From positions 1 through 64,000 of the forward strand of contig NZ_FTMN01000012.1 in assembly GCF_900155945.1 (NCBI RefSeq): a stretch of 64,000 nt of DNA, written 5' to 3'. Both the position numbers and the translations under genes were made by a program. The DNA comes from Marinobacterium stanieri (GTDB lineage: Bacteria > Pseudomonadota > Gammaproteobacteria > Pseudomonadales > Balneatricaceae). Positions 56,424-64,000 of the stretch are shown here, piece after piece. Numbering within the stretch: the first letter of the stretch is position 1; each line of letters begins with the position of its first letter. The notes beneath the pieces were generated by a model. The model was not told the DNA's origin and did not search any database. It saw only the letters and a program-made list of their open reading frames with translations.

Positions 56424-56437
56424 TGGGAAACTTCCCA
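56424..56437. promoter_or_regulatory. Palindrome in the hcp leader
   Basis: TGGGAA-AC-TTCCCA, a perfect inverted repeat 35 bases upstream of the hcp start. It could be an operator or a leader hairpin. Function unknown. Confidence 0.35.
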
Positions 56438-56596
56438 CGCTTAATCACTATTCAGCCACACTGCAAGAAGCTGCATAGTAGATTCCCTTTAGATGTCGCT
56501 TGATATTCGAACCAAAACGACTCCGTATAGCAACAGCGTGCTAGTACGTTCTATAACTCGAACTTAATATCGATAAATACATGGGAGGTTGATATA

Positions 56597-56640
56597 AAGC
56601 CCTCCTTTAAACGGATTTTTACCGCTTTAAAAGAGGGCTT
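56597..56640 (-). terminator. Long hairpin after the clpV-linked gene, probable terminator
   Basis: Minus-strand AAGCCCTC ... GAGGGCTT with further pairing of TTTTAAAGCGG against CCGTTTAAAG, then TTTATAT. It lies 175 bases after the stop of 56815-57471 and could end the tssFG-kinase-clpV message. Confidence 0.55.
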
Positions 56641-56814
56641 AAAATAGGAATGTCTCCAAATAGACACTTATTTCAAATAAAGAAATATGACGCTAATTTG
56701 GAACATGAACGAACACATCCAGTTCAAGACATCCTTATCCAGTCTCGCATGTGTATTTTGATCTATTGGGATGGAATTCTATCAAAAGAAAACCATTATT
56801 TGTCCCTATTTTTC

Positions 56815-57471
56815 TTATTTTTCAGTGAACAATTCGTTAACCAAAGCGCCTTCCTCTCCACAGTCAATTCCTTTGGTGCAGAGCCCACTATTAAACAAAT
56901 ATTTGTCAAACCAATGAATTTCCGGACGCTTGAATGTATGGTCTTTATTCTGAGACATATTCAAGTGACTAATAAAATAGCCTCCACTTTCCGACAAAAA
57001 CATTCGCCCTCGTTCAAACCGATACTGAGCTGAATCTGACTTCAGCTGGCAACTGGTCCACCAGTTAATGCGAATGCCTCCGTTGCGCTTTCGGATCTTG
57101 CCTGAGTCCAGCGTGTACTCAGTACAATTTTTCTGTAACTCGGTATCGAGCACCAGATTCAAGAATTCACGCGGTTTGCTCGGGGCCAGCGCTGCCAGTG
57201 CCTCTGGATAGTAGTCCGCCAAGTAGGTTTGCAGATGGAGGATACGTTCACCTGGGTCTGCTACATCCTCAGGTGCAAAGGTAACACTGCCCCCTTGCAA
57301 GGATGGGATAACACTATGCTCAACCAGAACATAGTGCTGAGGTACGGCAAAACGGAAACTTTCCTGGCTCGGAGCAGCAGGCTCTTCAGCCCAGGCAGGC
57401 AACTGAACGCTGCTCAGAACCATCAGACAGGTGCTGGTCATGGCACAGCGTGTAAAGACATTACTGCTCAT
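56815..57471 (-). CDS. Exported T6SS-linked protein of unknown function
   Basis: 218 residues with signal peptide (TCLMVLSSVQLPAWAEE). Mature domain has four to five Cys (NCTEYTL, TSCQLK, LCTKGIDCG) and conserved-looking segments GGIRINWWTSCQ and GGYFISHLNMSQN. The start overlaps the clpV stop by 11 bases, which ties it to the structural T6SS operon rather than to cargo. No family recognised; a periplasmic accessory factor is one possibility. Confidence 0.65.
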   Translation of the reverse strand: MSSNVFTRCAMTSTCLMVLSSVQLPAWAEEPAAPSQESFRFAVPQHYVLVEHSVIPSLQGGSVTFAPEDVADPGERILHLQTYLADYYPEALAALAPSKPREFLNLVLDTELQKNCTEYTLDSGKIRKRNGGIRINWWTSCQLKSDSAQYRFERGRMFLSESGGYFISHLNMSQNKDHTFKRPEIHWFDKYLFNSGLCTKGIDCGEEGALVNELFTEK

Positions 57472-60106
57472 CCTGAACTCCTCTAATCAGGGTATATGTG
57501 AATTGGCTATTCTCATCCACATCGACTTCTACTGCAGTCAGCTCCACTTGCTCTCCCATACTCTCCAGAATACGCAGGGAAATTTCGGGAAGCAGACTGC
57601 GGTTAATAATGTGAATTGCATTTCGGGCCCCGGTGTCGACTTCCTGGCAGCGCGCGGCAATCGTCGTGACAACCATATCCGAGAAGGTGAACTGAGCCTG
57701 ATACTGTTCACTCAGACGCTCCCCTACACGTGCCAGTTGCAACCGGATAATGCCGGCCATGACGTCATCATGAAGCGGAAGGAAAGGAATCAAGCGACTA
57801 CGTCCCAGAAATGCGGGGCGGAAATGGGTCAGAAGTTCATCCTTGACCAGTGTTTCCAGTTTTTCAGCAGCCGGCTTGGTATCCGGGTCTGCGCACACAC
57901 GTGAAATAGTCTCGGTTCCCGCATTGGTCGTCATGATGATAAGAGTATTGCGGAAATCGATATCCCGCCCTTCACCATCTTTCATGGAGCCTTTGTCGAA
58001 TACCTGATAGAAAATGTCTTGTACGCCGGGGTGCGCTTTTTCCATTTCATCCAGCAGAATCACACTGTAAGGCTTGCGGCGAACGGCCTCCGTCAATACG
58101 CCACCTTCACCGTAGCCGACATATCCCGGAGGAGATCCCATCAGAAGTGAAACCTTGTGTTCTTCCTTGAACTCGGACATGTTGATGACCGTGAGGTTTT
58201 GCTCTCCTCCATACAACAACTCGGCCAATGCCAGCGCGGTTTCGGTTTTACCTACCCCGCTGCTGCCACAGAACATGAAGACACCAATCGGCTGTCTTGG
58301 ATCACGCAGTTTTGCGCTGGAAATACGAACACTTTGACTCACAGCTTCGAGTGCATGATCTTGCCCGATGATGCGCTCCTTCAGTGCGTCCTGCACACCC
58401 AGCACTTTCTGTATTTCACTGGACACCATGCGACCGGCCGGAATACCGGTCCAGCCGGCAATAACTTCAGCCACAACCTGGCTATCCACGTGGGGGCGCA
58501 CCAGAGGCTGCTCGCCTTGAACCTGTGCCAACTGCCCGCGCAGATCATCCAGCTTGCCGCGCATGACTTCATCCTGGCTTTCAGCCTGCTCACTAAGGGT
58601 CAGGCGCAGCTCAAGAATCTGTTCAACCAGTTGTTTTTCCTGCTGACACCGCGCCTCCAATGCGTGCTGCTGTTCCTGCAAGGCAGCAATTCGCTCCACA
58701 AAGTTATCAATATCCTGATCATCTCCCCCGTAAGCCCTGTGCTCACGACGCGCACTATCCAGTTCTTTCTGATACTGGTCCAGACGGGCTTTAATATCTT
58801 CAAGGGCGGCAGGTGCGTTGCGCTGTTCCAGGTTCACTCGGGAGCAAGCTGTGTCCAGGACAGATACGCATACATCCGGTAGCTGCCGACCGGATATGTA
58901 TCGTTTTGATAGCAGCACTGCATCACGCACTGCCTCATCCAGTACCATCACTTGATGGTGCTCTTCAAATGCCGGCTGCAATGTTCTCAGCATGCGCATT
59001 GCCTGTTCCGGCTCTGGTTCATCGACCCTGATGACCTGAAAGCGCCGGGTCAGCGCTGCATCTTTTTCGAAGTATTTTTTGTACTCCGCCCAGGTTGTCG
59101 CTGCGATAGTGCGAAGCTCACCCCGTGCCAGTGCTGGCTTGAGAATATTGGCTGCGTCACCCTGCCCTCCGGAATTACCGGCCCCAATCAGTGTATGGGC
59201 TTCATCGATAAACAAAATGATGGGGCGACTCGACTGCTTGACCTCTTCAATCACGCTTTTGAGTCTGTTCTCAAACTCCCCGCGAACACCTGCGCCCGCT
59301 TGCAGAAGCGTCAAATCAAGAATATGAATCTCGACGTCTTTCAAGCTATCCGGAACCTCCGCATCGACAATGCGAGACGCCAGACCTTCGACAACCGCCG
59401 TTTTGCCCACCCCGGCTTCGCCGGTCAAGATCGGGTTATTCTGGCGACGACGGCAAAGAATATCGATCATCTGCCGAATCTCAGGCTCCCGCCCGACGAC
59501 AGGGTCAAGCTTTCCTTCGCGCGCCTGGGCCGTCAGGCACTGTGTATATGCACTCAGAGCTGAAGGGCGACCGGTAGAGGCTGGAGCCGCTTCGGTCGCA
59601 GCCTGCTCGGTTGCTTGAGTTCCCGGTTCGCCGGCCGATTCCTGCTCCAATCGAATTAAACGCGCGCCATTACGGACAAAGGCATCACTGTCTATCATTG
59701 CAAGGCTCGGCAGATGACTAAACAGCGGCAGACTAAACGCTTCTTCCTTGAAGACAGCAACGAGTAAGGCGATGCCTGTCACTTCGCCTTCACCGTATTC
59801 CAGACTGGAAAGAAGCCACGCCTTACGAATCATTTCTATTACATTCGGCGAAAATGCCGGGGCACTGCTGTGGCCACGGTCAAATACCTCAAAGCATGCC
59901 ACCAGTTCATTTTCCAGGCGTTCGGTATCAACACCATGACGGTTCAATGCCCTCCGTACGCCTGTTGCTTCATGCTGAGTCAGCGCCAGCAACAGATGTT
60001 CAGGCTCAATAGCGTAATGACGTTGGCTGACCGCCAGCGCGGCTGCCTTTTCAAAAGCGACGCGGCTGGTATCCGAGAGTTTGCCTATCAGGGCACGCAT
60101 ATTCAT
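57461..60106 (-). CDS. clpV: T6SS sheath-disassembly ATPase ClpV (TssH)
   Basis: AAA+ unfoldase of 881 residues that recycles the contracted TssBC sheath. N-terminal Clp-N repeats (about 1-150), AAA1 with GEAGVGKT and [13 protein letters not shown], a short middle coiled coil (about 430-540) and AAA2 with GSSGVGKTE and the [12 protein letters not shown] Walker B. The spacer near 160-185 is Thr/Ala/Glu-rich. ATGA overlap with the kinase gene upstream. Confidence 0.95.
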   Translation of the reverse strand: MNMRALIGKLSDTSRVAFEKAAALAVSQRHYAIEPEHLLLALTQHEATGVRRALNRHGVDTERLENELVACFEVFDRGHSSAPAFSPNVIEMIRKAWLLSSLEYGEGEVTGIALLVAVFKEEAFSLPLFSHLPSLAMIDSDAFVRNGARLIRLEQESAGEPGTQATEQAATEAAPASTGRPSALSAYTQCLTAQAREGKLDPVVGREPEIRQMIDILCRRRQNNPILTGEAGVGKTAVVEGLASRIVDAEVPDSLKDVEIHILDLTLLQAGAGVRGEFENRLKSVIEEVKQSSRPIILFIDEAHTLIGAGNSGGQGDAANILKPALARGELRTIAATTWAEYKKYFEKDAALTRRFQVIRVDEPEPEQAMRMLRTLQPAFEEHHQVMVLDEAVRDAVLLSKRYISGRQLPDVCVSVLDTACSRVNLEQRNAPAALEDIKARLDQYQKELDSARREHRAYGGDDQDIDNFVERIAALQEQQHALEARCQQEKQLVEQILELRLTLSEQAESQDEVMRGKLDDLRGQLAQVQGEQPLVRPHVDSQVVAEVIAGWTGIPAGRMVSSEIQKVLGVQDALKERIIGQDHALEAVSQSVRISSAKLRDPRQPIGVFMFCGSSGVGKTETALALAELLYGGEQNLTVINMSEFKEEHKVSLLMGSPPGYVGYGEGGVLTEAVRRKPYSVILLDEMEKAHPGVQDIFYQVFDKGSMKDGEGRDIDFRNTLIIMTTNAGTETISRVCADPDTKPAAEKLETLVKDELLTHFRPAFLGRSRLIPFLPLHDDVMAGIIRLQLARVGERLSEQYQAQFTFSDMVVTTIAARCQEVDTGARNAIHIINRSLLPEISLRILESMGEQVELTAVEVDVDENSQFTYTLIRGVQDEQ

Positions 60107-61752
60107 GTAACATCCTCTGTTTTCTTGATAACAACTGTCCTGTCTTCGGTTTCTTGAATATCCGATTCGGGCAGTGCCTCTTTTTCAATATCGGGATCGG
60201 ACTCCCGGATGAAGGATTCCATCTGTTCGGCCAATTCATTGAACTGACGTCTGGCATGACCAATCTCGTCAATGCGCGTCACATCCAGCCGGGTATAGTA
60301 GTTGCCGACGTACAGGCTTTGCAGAGCTCGCGCCAACTGTTTGAATTGCCCGGCAAAAAAACGGCACAGGTAATACACCACAACCGTGATCAATACACAG
60401 GCCAAAATCACAAAGGCTCCGAGTGACCATGCGGTGCTATCCCACACATCATCGATCGAACCTGCAGACAGCCCCATAACAACAGCACCGATCTGCTTTT
60501 CATTGAATATGATGGGAGAAGTCATATGGTAGAGACGTTCCCCGTCCATCTGACGTTCGAAAATGCTGACGTTCTGGCTTTCTTCGAGTTTTTCCAGTTC
60601 AAGCGGTGGACGATACAATTCGCCAACACGCTCGCTATGACTTGCGGCTACGATTTGATGCTGATGATCGGTAATAATCAAATACGCAATCTCAGTGTTC
60701 GTAGACATGCGCTCTACCGTAATGCCCAGATTGAGCTCGTCACCAAGCAACAGGGCTTCATCAACCTGCTCTCGGGTTTGTTGCACCAGCATGCGTCCAT
60801 AACTACTGAGCACGCCTGACAAGTTGCCGGAAAGGTCATTAAGAGTCAGCACCAGCACACCCATCAACAACACACTGAGCGTGGTGGCAACAATAGCGGT
60901 ATAGCGCCAGCTGGCATTGATTTTTTCGCTCCAGCTCGGGTCCTGCGCCGACAATTCGATTTCCAGCGCATCCAGCTGCTTGATCAGCTCAGCAGCGCTT
61001 GGATAACGAAAGGAGGTTTTTTTATGCAGGAGACGCTGTATGACCTTTTTGATGGCATGTGGACAGCGTGAGGTGGACAGGTCAACATCCGACTGCTGAA
61101 TCAACGCCATCAGGTCTCGAATACTGGAGGCTTCAAACGGCAACTGTCCAAAGACCATCTGGTAGAACACCACGCCTAACGAGTACAGATCACTGCGACG
61201 GTCGGGCGAGTGTCCAGCCAGTTGTTCTGGCGACATGTAAAACGGTGTACCCACGATGGCTTCTCCACAGCCGACTTCGGTGTGTTCATGCAGATATGCC
61301 ACGCCAAAATCTGTCAGCCGTACCCGGCCACTGGGCTCTATCAGGATGTTACTGGGCTTGATATCGCGGTGAATAATGCCCTTTTCATGTGCATATTCCA
61401 GCGCCGAAGCTATCTGTGAAACGATATCAATCGTTGTATCCAGCTCGAGCTCCGACTGCTCCCGAATCCAGTCGTCCAGGCTCTGGCATTCGACATACTC
61501 CATAACGATAAACGGCATGTTGTCGACCTCACCCACATCGAAAATGTGGACGATATTCTGGTGATTCAATTTGCCGGATACTTGTACCTCATTGAGAAAG
61601 AACCTCAGGCGTTCTTTATCTTCAGCAAACTCCGGCCGCAATACTTTGATCGCCAGTGTGCGCTGCAAAACCGGATCATAAGCCTTGTACACCTGCGACA
61701 TTGCGCCTTCGCCAATAATCCCTTGCAGCTTGTAACGTCCAAGTTGGTCCAT
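60103..61752 (-). CDS. Membrane Ser/Thr kinase with extracytoplasmic sensor (PpkA/Stk-like)
   Basis: 549 residues. N-terminal Hanks kinase (about 7-265): glycine loop GEGAMSQVYKAY, the ATP Lys in LAIKVLR, the HRD motif GIIHRDIKPSN, DFG in LTDFGVAY and the APE-like YMSPEQLAG. Then TM1 (about 288-308), a periplasmic sensor (310-435; cache-like, ending IIFNEKQIGAVVMGL), TM2 (about 445-467) and a HAMP-type helical segment (468-520). T6SS Hanks kinases such as PpkA and Stk1 activate secretion by threonine phosphorylation of an FHA protein; a HAMP after the sensor is unusual for them. Confidence 0.87.
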   Translation of the reverse strand: MDQLGRYKLQGIIGEGAMSQVYKAYDPVLQRTLAIKVLRPEFAEDKERLRFFLNEVQVSGKLNHQNIVHIFDVGEVDNMPFIVMEYVECQSLDDWIREQSELELDTTIDIVSQIASALEYAHEKGIIHRDIKPSNILIEPSGRVRLTDFGVAYLHEHTEVGCGEAIVGTPFYMSPEQLAGHSPDRRSDLYSLGVVFYQMVFGQLPFEASSIRDLMALIQQSDVDLSTSRCPHAIKKVIQRLLHKKTSFRYPSAAELIKQLDALEIELSAQDPSWSEKINASWRYTAIVATTLSVLLMGVLVLTLNDLSGNLSGVLSSYGRMLVQQTREQVDEALLLGDELNLGITVERMSTNTEIAYLIITDHQHQIVAASHSERVGELYRPPLELEKLEESQNVSIFERQMDGERLYHMTSPIIFNEKQIGAVVMGLSAGSIDDVWDSTAWSLGAFVILACVLITVVVYYLCRFFAGQFKQLARALQSLYVGNYYTRLDVTRIDEIGHARRQFNELAEQMESFIRESDPDIEKEALPESDIQETEDRTVVIKKTEDVT

Positions 61753-61764
61753 AGTATTGCCCCG

Positions 61765-62793
61765 TTAACGACTCACTTCGTGCACTGTGTCTTCCAAATC
61801 CACCAACGATGGCCCTGTCGCCAGCCAAAGTCCCTCACCCAAACCAAACGCCTTAGATGTATCCGTCGCCCCAGACATGACTAAATCGGGTCTCTCACGA
61901 CCTTTAAGCACCACTTGAAGGTCTATGTAGTAATCCTGCCCCAAATACAGCTGAACCAATTCCTGTAGCTGCACAAAGCGGGGCTTGCCCGGTTGCAATG
62001 CTGCAAACAGACTCAAGTTGACCGGCTCAGTACGAATACGAATACTGCAGGCACCTTCGTACACTGCGCTGCCAATGACAAAATCACGCCCCAGGGTGCT
62101 GTTGCACTGCCCGGTGATGTGTACCTGATCATCATCAAGGTCAAACCAGCGAGCGTGAAATTGCTGAATGCTGACAGCACATCCAAGTGCATTGGCGATA
62201 ATCCGCTTTAGTCCCAAAGCATGTCGTGGCCGCTTACTGAAGAAGCCTGAGAAATAGAGTGCCTTGGCTTCACTCTCGGTACTCACCGCGCTTACACCCG
62301 ATTCATTTCTCAGGCCTGAATAACCCAGAAGCACACGGTGCCCAGTACCTTTTTCGTGCCCTTGCCCCGGTTGCAACTGCTGCTCTTCCCCCAAAGGAAG
62401 GCGATTCTTGCGCCAGGCCCGATACATAAAACTGATCGCGCGTGAATTAAAGCCATCCAGCAAACGAATAAAGGCAGCATCTTTAAGCCGATGACGCTCT
62501 TTCAACAGTTCGGTGTAGTGGACCGGGAGCACACCGGCCGGACCGGTAAGCCCGAAACAGGCCACATGTAAAAGGTTCTTGGTGTACCCCTGCGACTGCA
62601 AGGGTTCCAACCTGACACAGGCCGCATGAGGGAAATCCAGGCTTTGTAAGACCCTGAATTCTGCGAACTCACTGTGCAGTGGATAGTCACGCCCTATGGG
62701 TGCAGCATTCCGGCCAACCCTCAGAGCATCGACTTCCAGCCGCCGGAGCAGTTGAAAGAAATGCGTATTCGGCAGTCGTGCTTTCGCAGTCAT
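61765..62793 (-). CDS. tssG: T6SS baseplate protein TssG
   Basis: 342 residues. TssG pattern: FFQLLRRLE, then FGLTGPAGVLPVHYTELL and the FHARWFDLDDDQ/LG segments near 215. Forms the TssEFGK baseplate wedge. ATGA overlap with tssF, 12 bases before the kinase gene. Confidence 0.93.
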   Translation of the reverse strand: MTAKARLPNTHFFQLLRRLEVDALRVGRNAAPIGRDYPLHSEFAEFRVLQSLDFPHAACVRLEPLQSQGYTKNLLHVACFGLTGPAGVLPVHYTELLKERHRLKDAAFIRLLDGFNSRAISFMYRAWRKNRLPLGEEQQLQPGQGHEKGTGHRVLLGYSGLRNESGVSAVSTESEAKALYFSGFFSKRPRHALGLKRIIANALGCAVSIQQFHARWFDLDDDQVHITGQCNSTLGRDFVIGSAVYEGACSIRIRTEPVNLSLFAALQPGKPRFVQLQELVQLYLGQDYYIDLQVVLKGRERPDLVMSGATDTSKAFGLGEGLWLATGPSLVDLEDTVHEVSR

Positions 62794-64000
62794 ATCAGCG
62801 CCTGCTCTCCTGCCCGGGCGGGCCAGACCTTGAGCGGTGTTTCCTCACCATCCAGTTCGACACTAAGCTGGATGAACGCATTTACATGGGTGTACAACCC
62901 CAGGAAACGCTCCAGGACAGAGGCAAACAGGAAAGGGCTATTCCCGGAAAAACGGGTAGAATCAATGCCAAGACTGACGCGACTGCCGCGACAGAAAAAG
63001 GGTATCCCGCGCTCATCAACCATGCGCATGGTAGACGGAGCGACACGACTGACTCTAACTGCATCAGCTGCATTGGCATTTTCCCGACTGCGACTGCTGT
63101 TGTAGAGGCTCAGCATTTTGCGCAACACCAAAGTACCAGCTTCATCTGCGGAGAGAGACACGTAGTTCAGATTGAGATGTGAAAGCAGGTTCCAATAAGT
63201 GTCGTCACCCAACTGGGGGCGGACCACATCACTGAACGAGGTTTCCATCAAAATTTTACCAACAGCTGAAGAACCGCTGCTGAGTACTAAAGGTGGCTGG
63301 CTCCACGTCTGGCTCAACCGCTTGGGCAGGTTTCCGTTGAAGCATTTCAAGCGTGTGAGTACGACCGCTTCCTCCTGCTGCGCCATGAGTTCGTCGCTAT
63401 TGATTAACGACAGGAATACCTGGCTACGCGTATTGCCGGTATCCCTCTCTTCGCGACGCGAGTGCCAACTGGCACAAGATTGTTGACTTACATCCCAGCC
63501 ATGGATGCCGAAAAAAGGCCGTACCGTTTCGATTTGACTTTGGTCAGCACTCACCGAAACACTATCAATGCTGTACACCTCCACGCTGTCCGGGTGGCGT
63601 GCATCCGCAATTACCGGATACTCATATTCCTGGTGTGTCAGGCGGGTTGGCTCTGCAAACTGTTCATACAGGTTAAGCAGGGGCGTCGCATTCAGTACAA
63701 AGTTACCGGCATCAACAGTTGCTTCAATATCCGGGAGGCTTTTGTTGAAATAGAGAAATACATCAAATGCCTGGCCGTTCAACTTGGCTTGAGCCGCGTC
63801 ATCAAGTTCAATATCAAAAAACAGAAACTTATCCGTGTAATTGAAGTACTCCGTCAACAGCCGGTACCCCAGAAACGACTGCTCCGGATAGTCAAAAATG
63901 CCCTCGTGCTCGCTGAATCCCACTTGTTGAATGGCATTGCTCGCATCCATGAACACGGCATTGGCATCGTATTGATTATCTGCAACCCCAACCGTCAGTG
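62790..64000 (-). CDS. tssF: T6SS baseplate protein TssF, C-terminal part (runs off right edge)
   Basis: The open frame continues past the right edge without a stop (LTVGVADNQYDANAV at the edge), so about 400 residues of an expected 590 or so are visible. Features include FDYPEQSFLGYRLLTEYFN near the left end of the visible part, RPFFGIHGWDV, and the C-terminal GSRVSLGID and FASVLERFLGLY segments of TssF. A GTG at 63956 is internal, not the start. ATGA overlap with tssG. Confidence 0.93.
   Translation of the reverse strand, partial: LTVGVADNQYDANAVFMDASNAIQQVGFSEHEGIFDYPEQSFLGYRLLTEYFNYTDKFLFFDIELDDAAQAKLNGQAFDVFLYFNKSLPDIEATVDAGNFVLNATPLLNLYEQFAEPTRLTHQEYEYPVIADARHPDSVEVYSIDSVSVSADQSQIETVRPFFGIHGWDVSQQSCASWHSRREERDTGNTRSQVFLSLINSDELMAQQEEAVVLTRLKCFNGNLPKRLSQTWSQPPLVLSSGSSAVGKILMETSFSDVVRPQLGDDTYWNLLSHLNLNYVSLSADEAGTLVLRKMLSLYNSSRSRENANAADAVRVSRVAPSTMRMVDERGIPFFCRGSRVSLGIDSTRFSGNSPFLFASVLERFLGLYTHVNAFIQLSVELDGEETPLKVWPARAGEQALI

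Larger units (their letters stand above)
56390..56814. other. 425-base hcp upstream region
   Basis: Contains a palindrome TGGGAA-AC-TTCCCA (56424-56437) 35 bases before the hcp ATG and a long hairpin at 56597-56640. I looked for a sigma-54 element and found none. A plus-strand reading frame from 56650 is a shadow that continues antisense into the next gene. Confidence 0.6.

Noticed and set aside
56650-57033. Plus-strand 127-codon frame upstream of hcp
   Set aside because: More than half is antisense to the 56815-57471 gene; no ribosome site; AT-rich chance frame.

Overview
The window (about 57-60% GC by eye, with AT-rich islands near 45.4-47.3 kb and 55-56.8 kb) looks like a chromosome segment from a motile marine gammaproteobacterium. 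Gene content and order match the Pseudomonas/Oceanospirillales pattern: polar flagellum regulators FleQ, FleS, FleR, FlhF and FleN, a MotCD stator, a ParC/ParP chemotaxis-array positioning pair, and the CrbS/CrbR-acs acetate module. The genus is not certain; the family Oceanospirillaceae is only an inference. Nearly everything lies on the minus strand. The one convincing plus-strand gene is crbS.

Region 1 (1-25891, read right to left): one nearly gap-free flagellar/chemotaxis block, fliEFGHIJ-fliK-fliLMNOPQR-flhB-flhA-flhF-fleN-fliA-cheYZAB-motCD-parC-parP. It encodes the basal body and switch, the flagellar type III export apparatus, the numerical and positional regulators, sigma-28, core chemotaxis and the second stator. 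parP runs off the left edge inside a perfect hexanucleotide repeat. Sigma-54 promoter candidates precede fliE and flhA, and matching FleQ-type palindromes lie in the fliE leader and upstream of fleQ.

Region 2 (26076-41001): an acetate-uptake and activation locus. It holds a DEDDh exonuclease, a cNMP/CBS/DUF294 protein, two tandem copies of a DUF4212 + sodium:solute symporter module, the symporter-fused hybrid kinase CrbS, its LuxR-type response regulator CrbR and acetyl-CoA synthetase. A common element (gene-wise ACTAAAG in CGACTAAAGTCGGGGC) lies upstream of both symporter modules and crbS. A REP-like cluster and an octamer array separate crbS from crbR.

Region 3 (41186-45158): fleQ-fleS-fleR, three genes coupled by ATGA overlaps, which control region 1 from about 15 kb away.

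Region 4 (45357-64000): part of a type VI secretion system (TssF partial, TssG, a membrane Ser/Thr kinase, ClpV, Hcp, VgrG) with a cargo island. The cargo comprises an EagR-type chaperone plus a PAAR-Rhs polymorphic toxin and its putative immunity gene, an amidase_2 effector with a periplasmic immunity candidate, and an NlpC/P60-like effector candidate with another signal-peptide partner. The Rhs toxin tail, the adjoining putative immunity protein and several small exported proteins are of no family I recognise, and are the best candidates for undescribed biology here.
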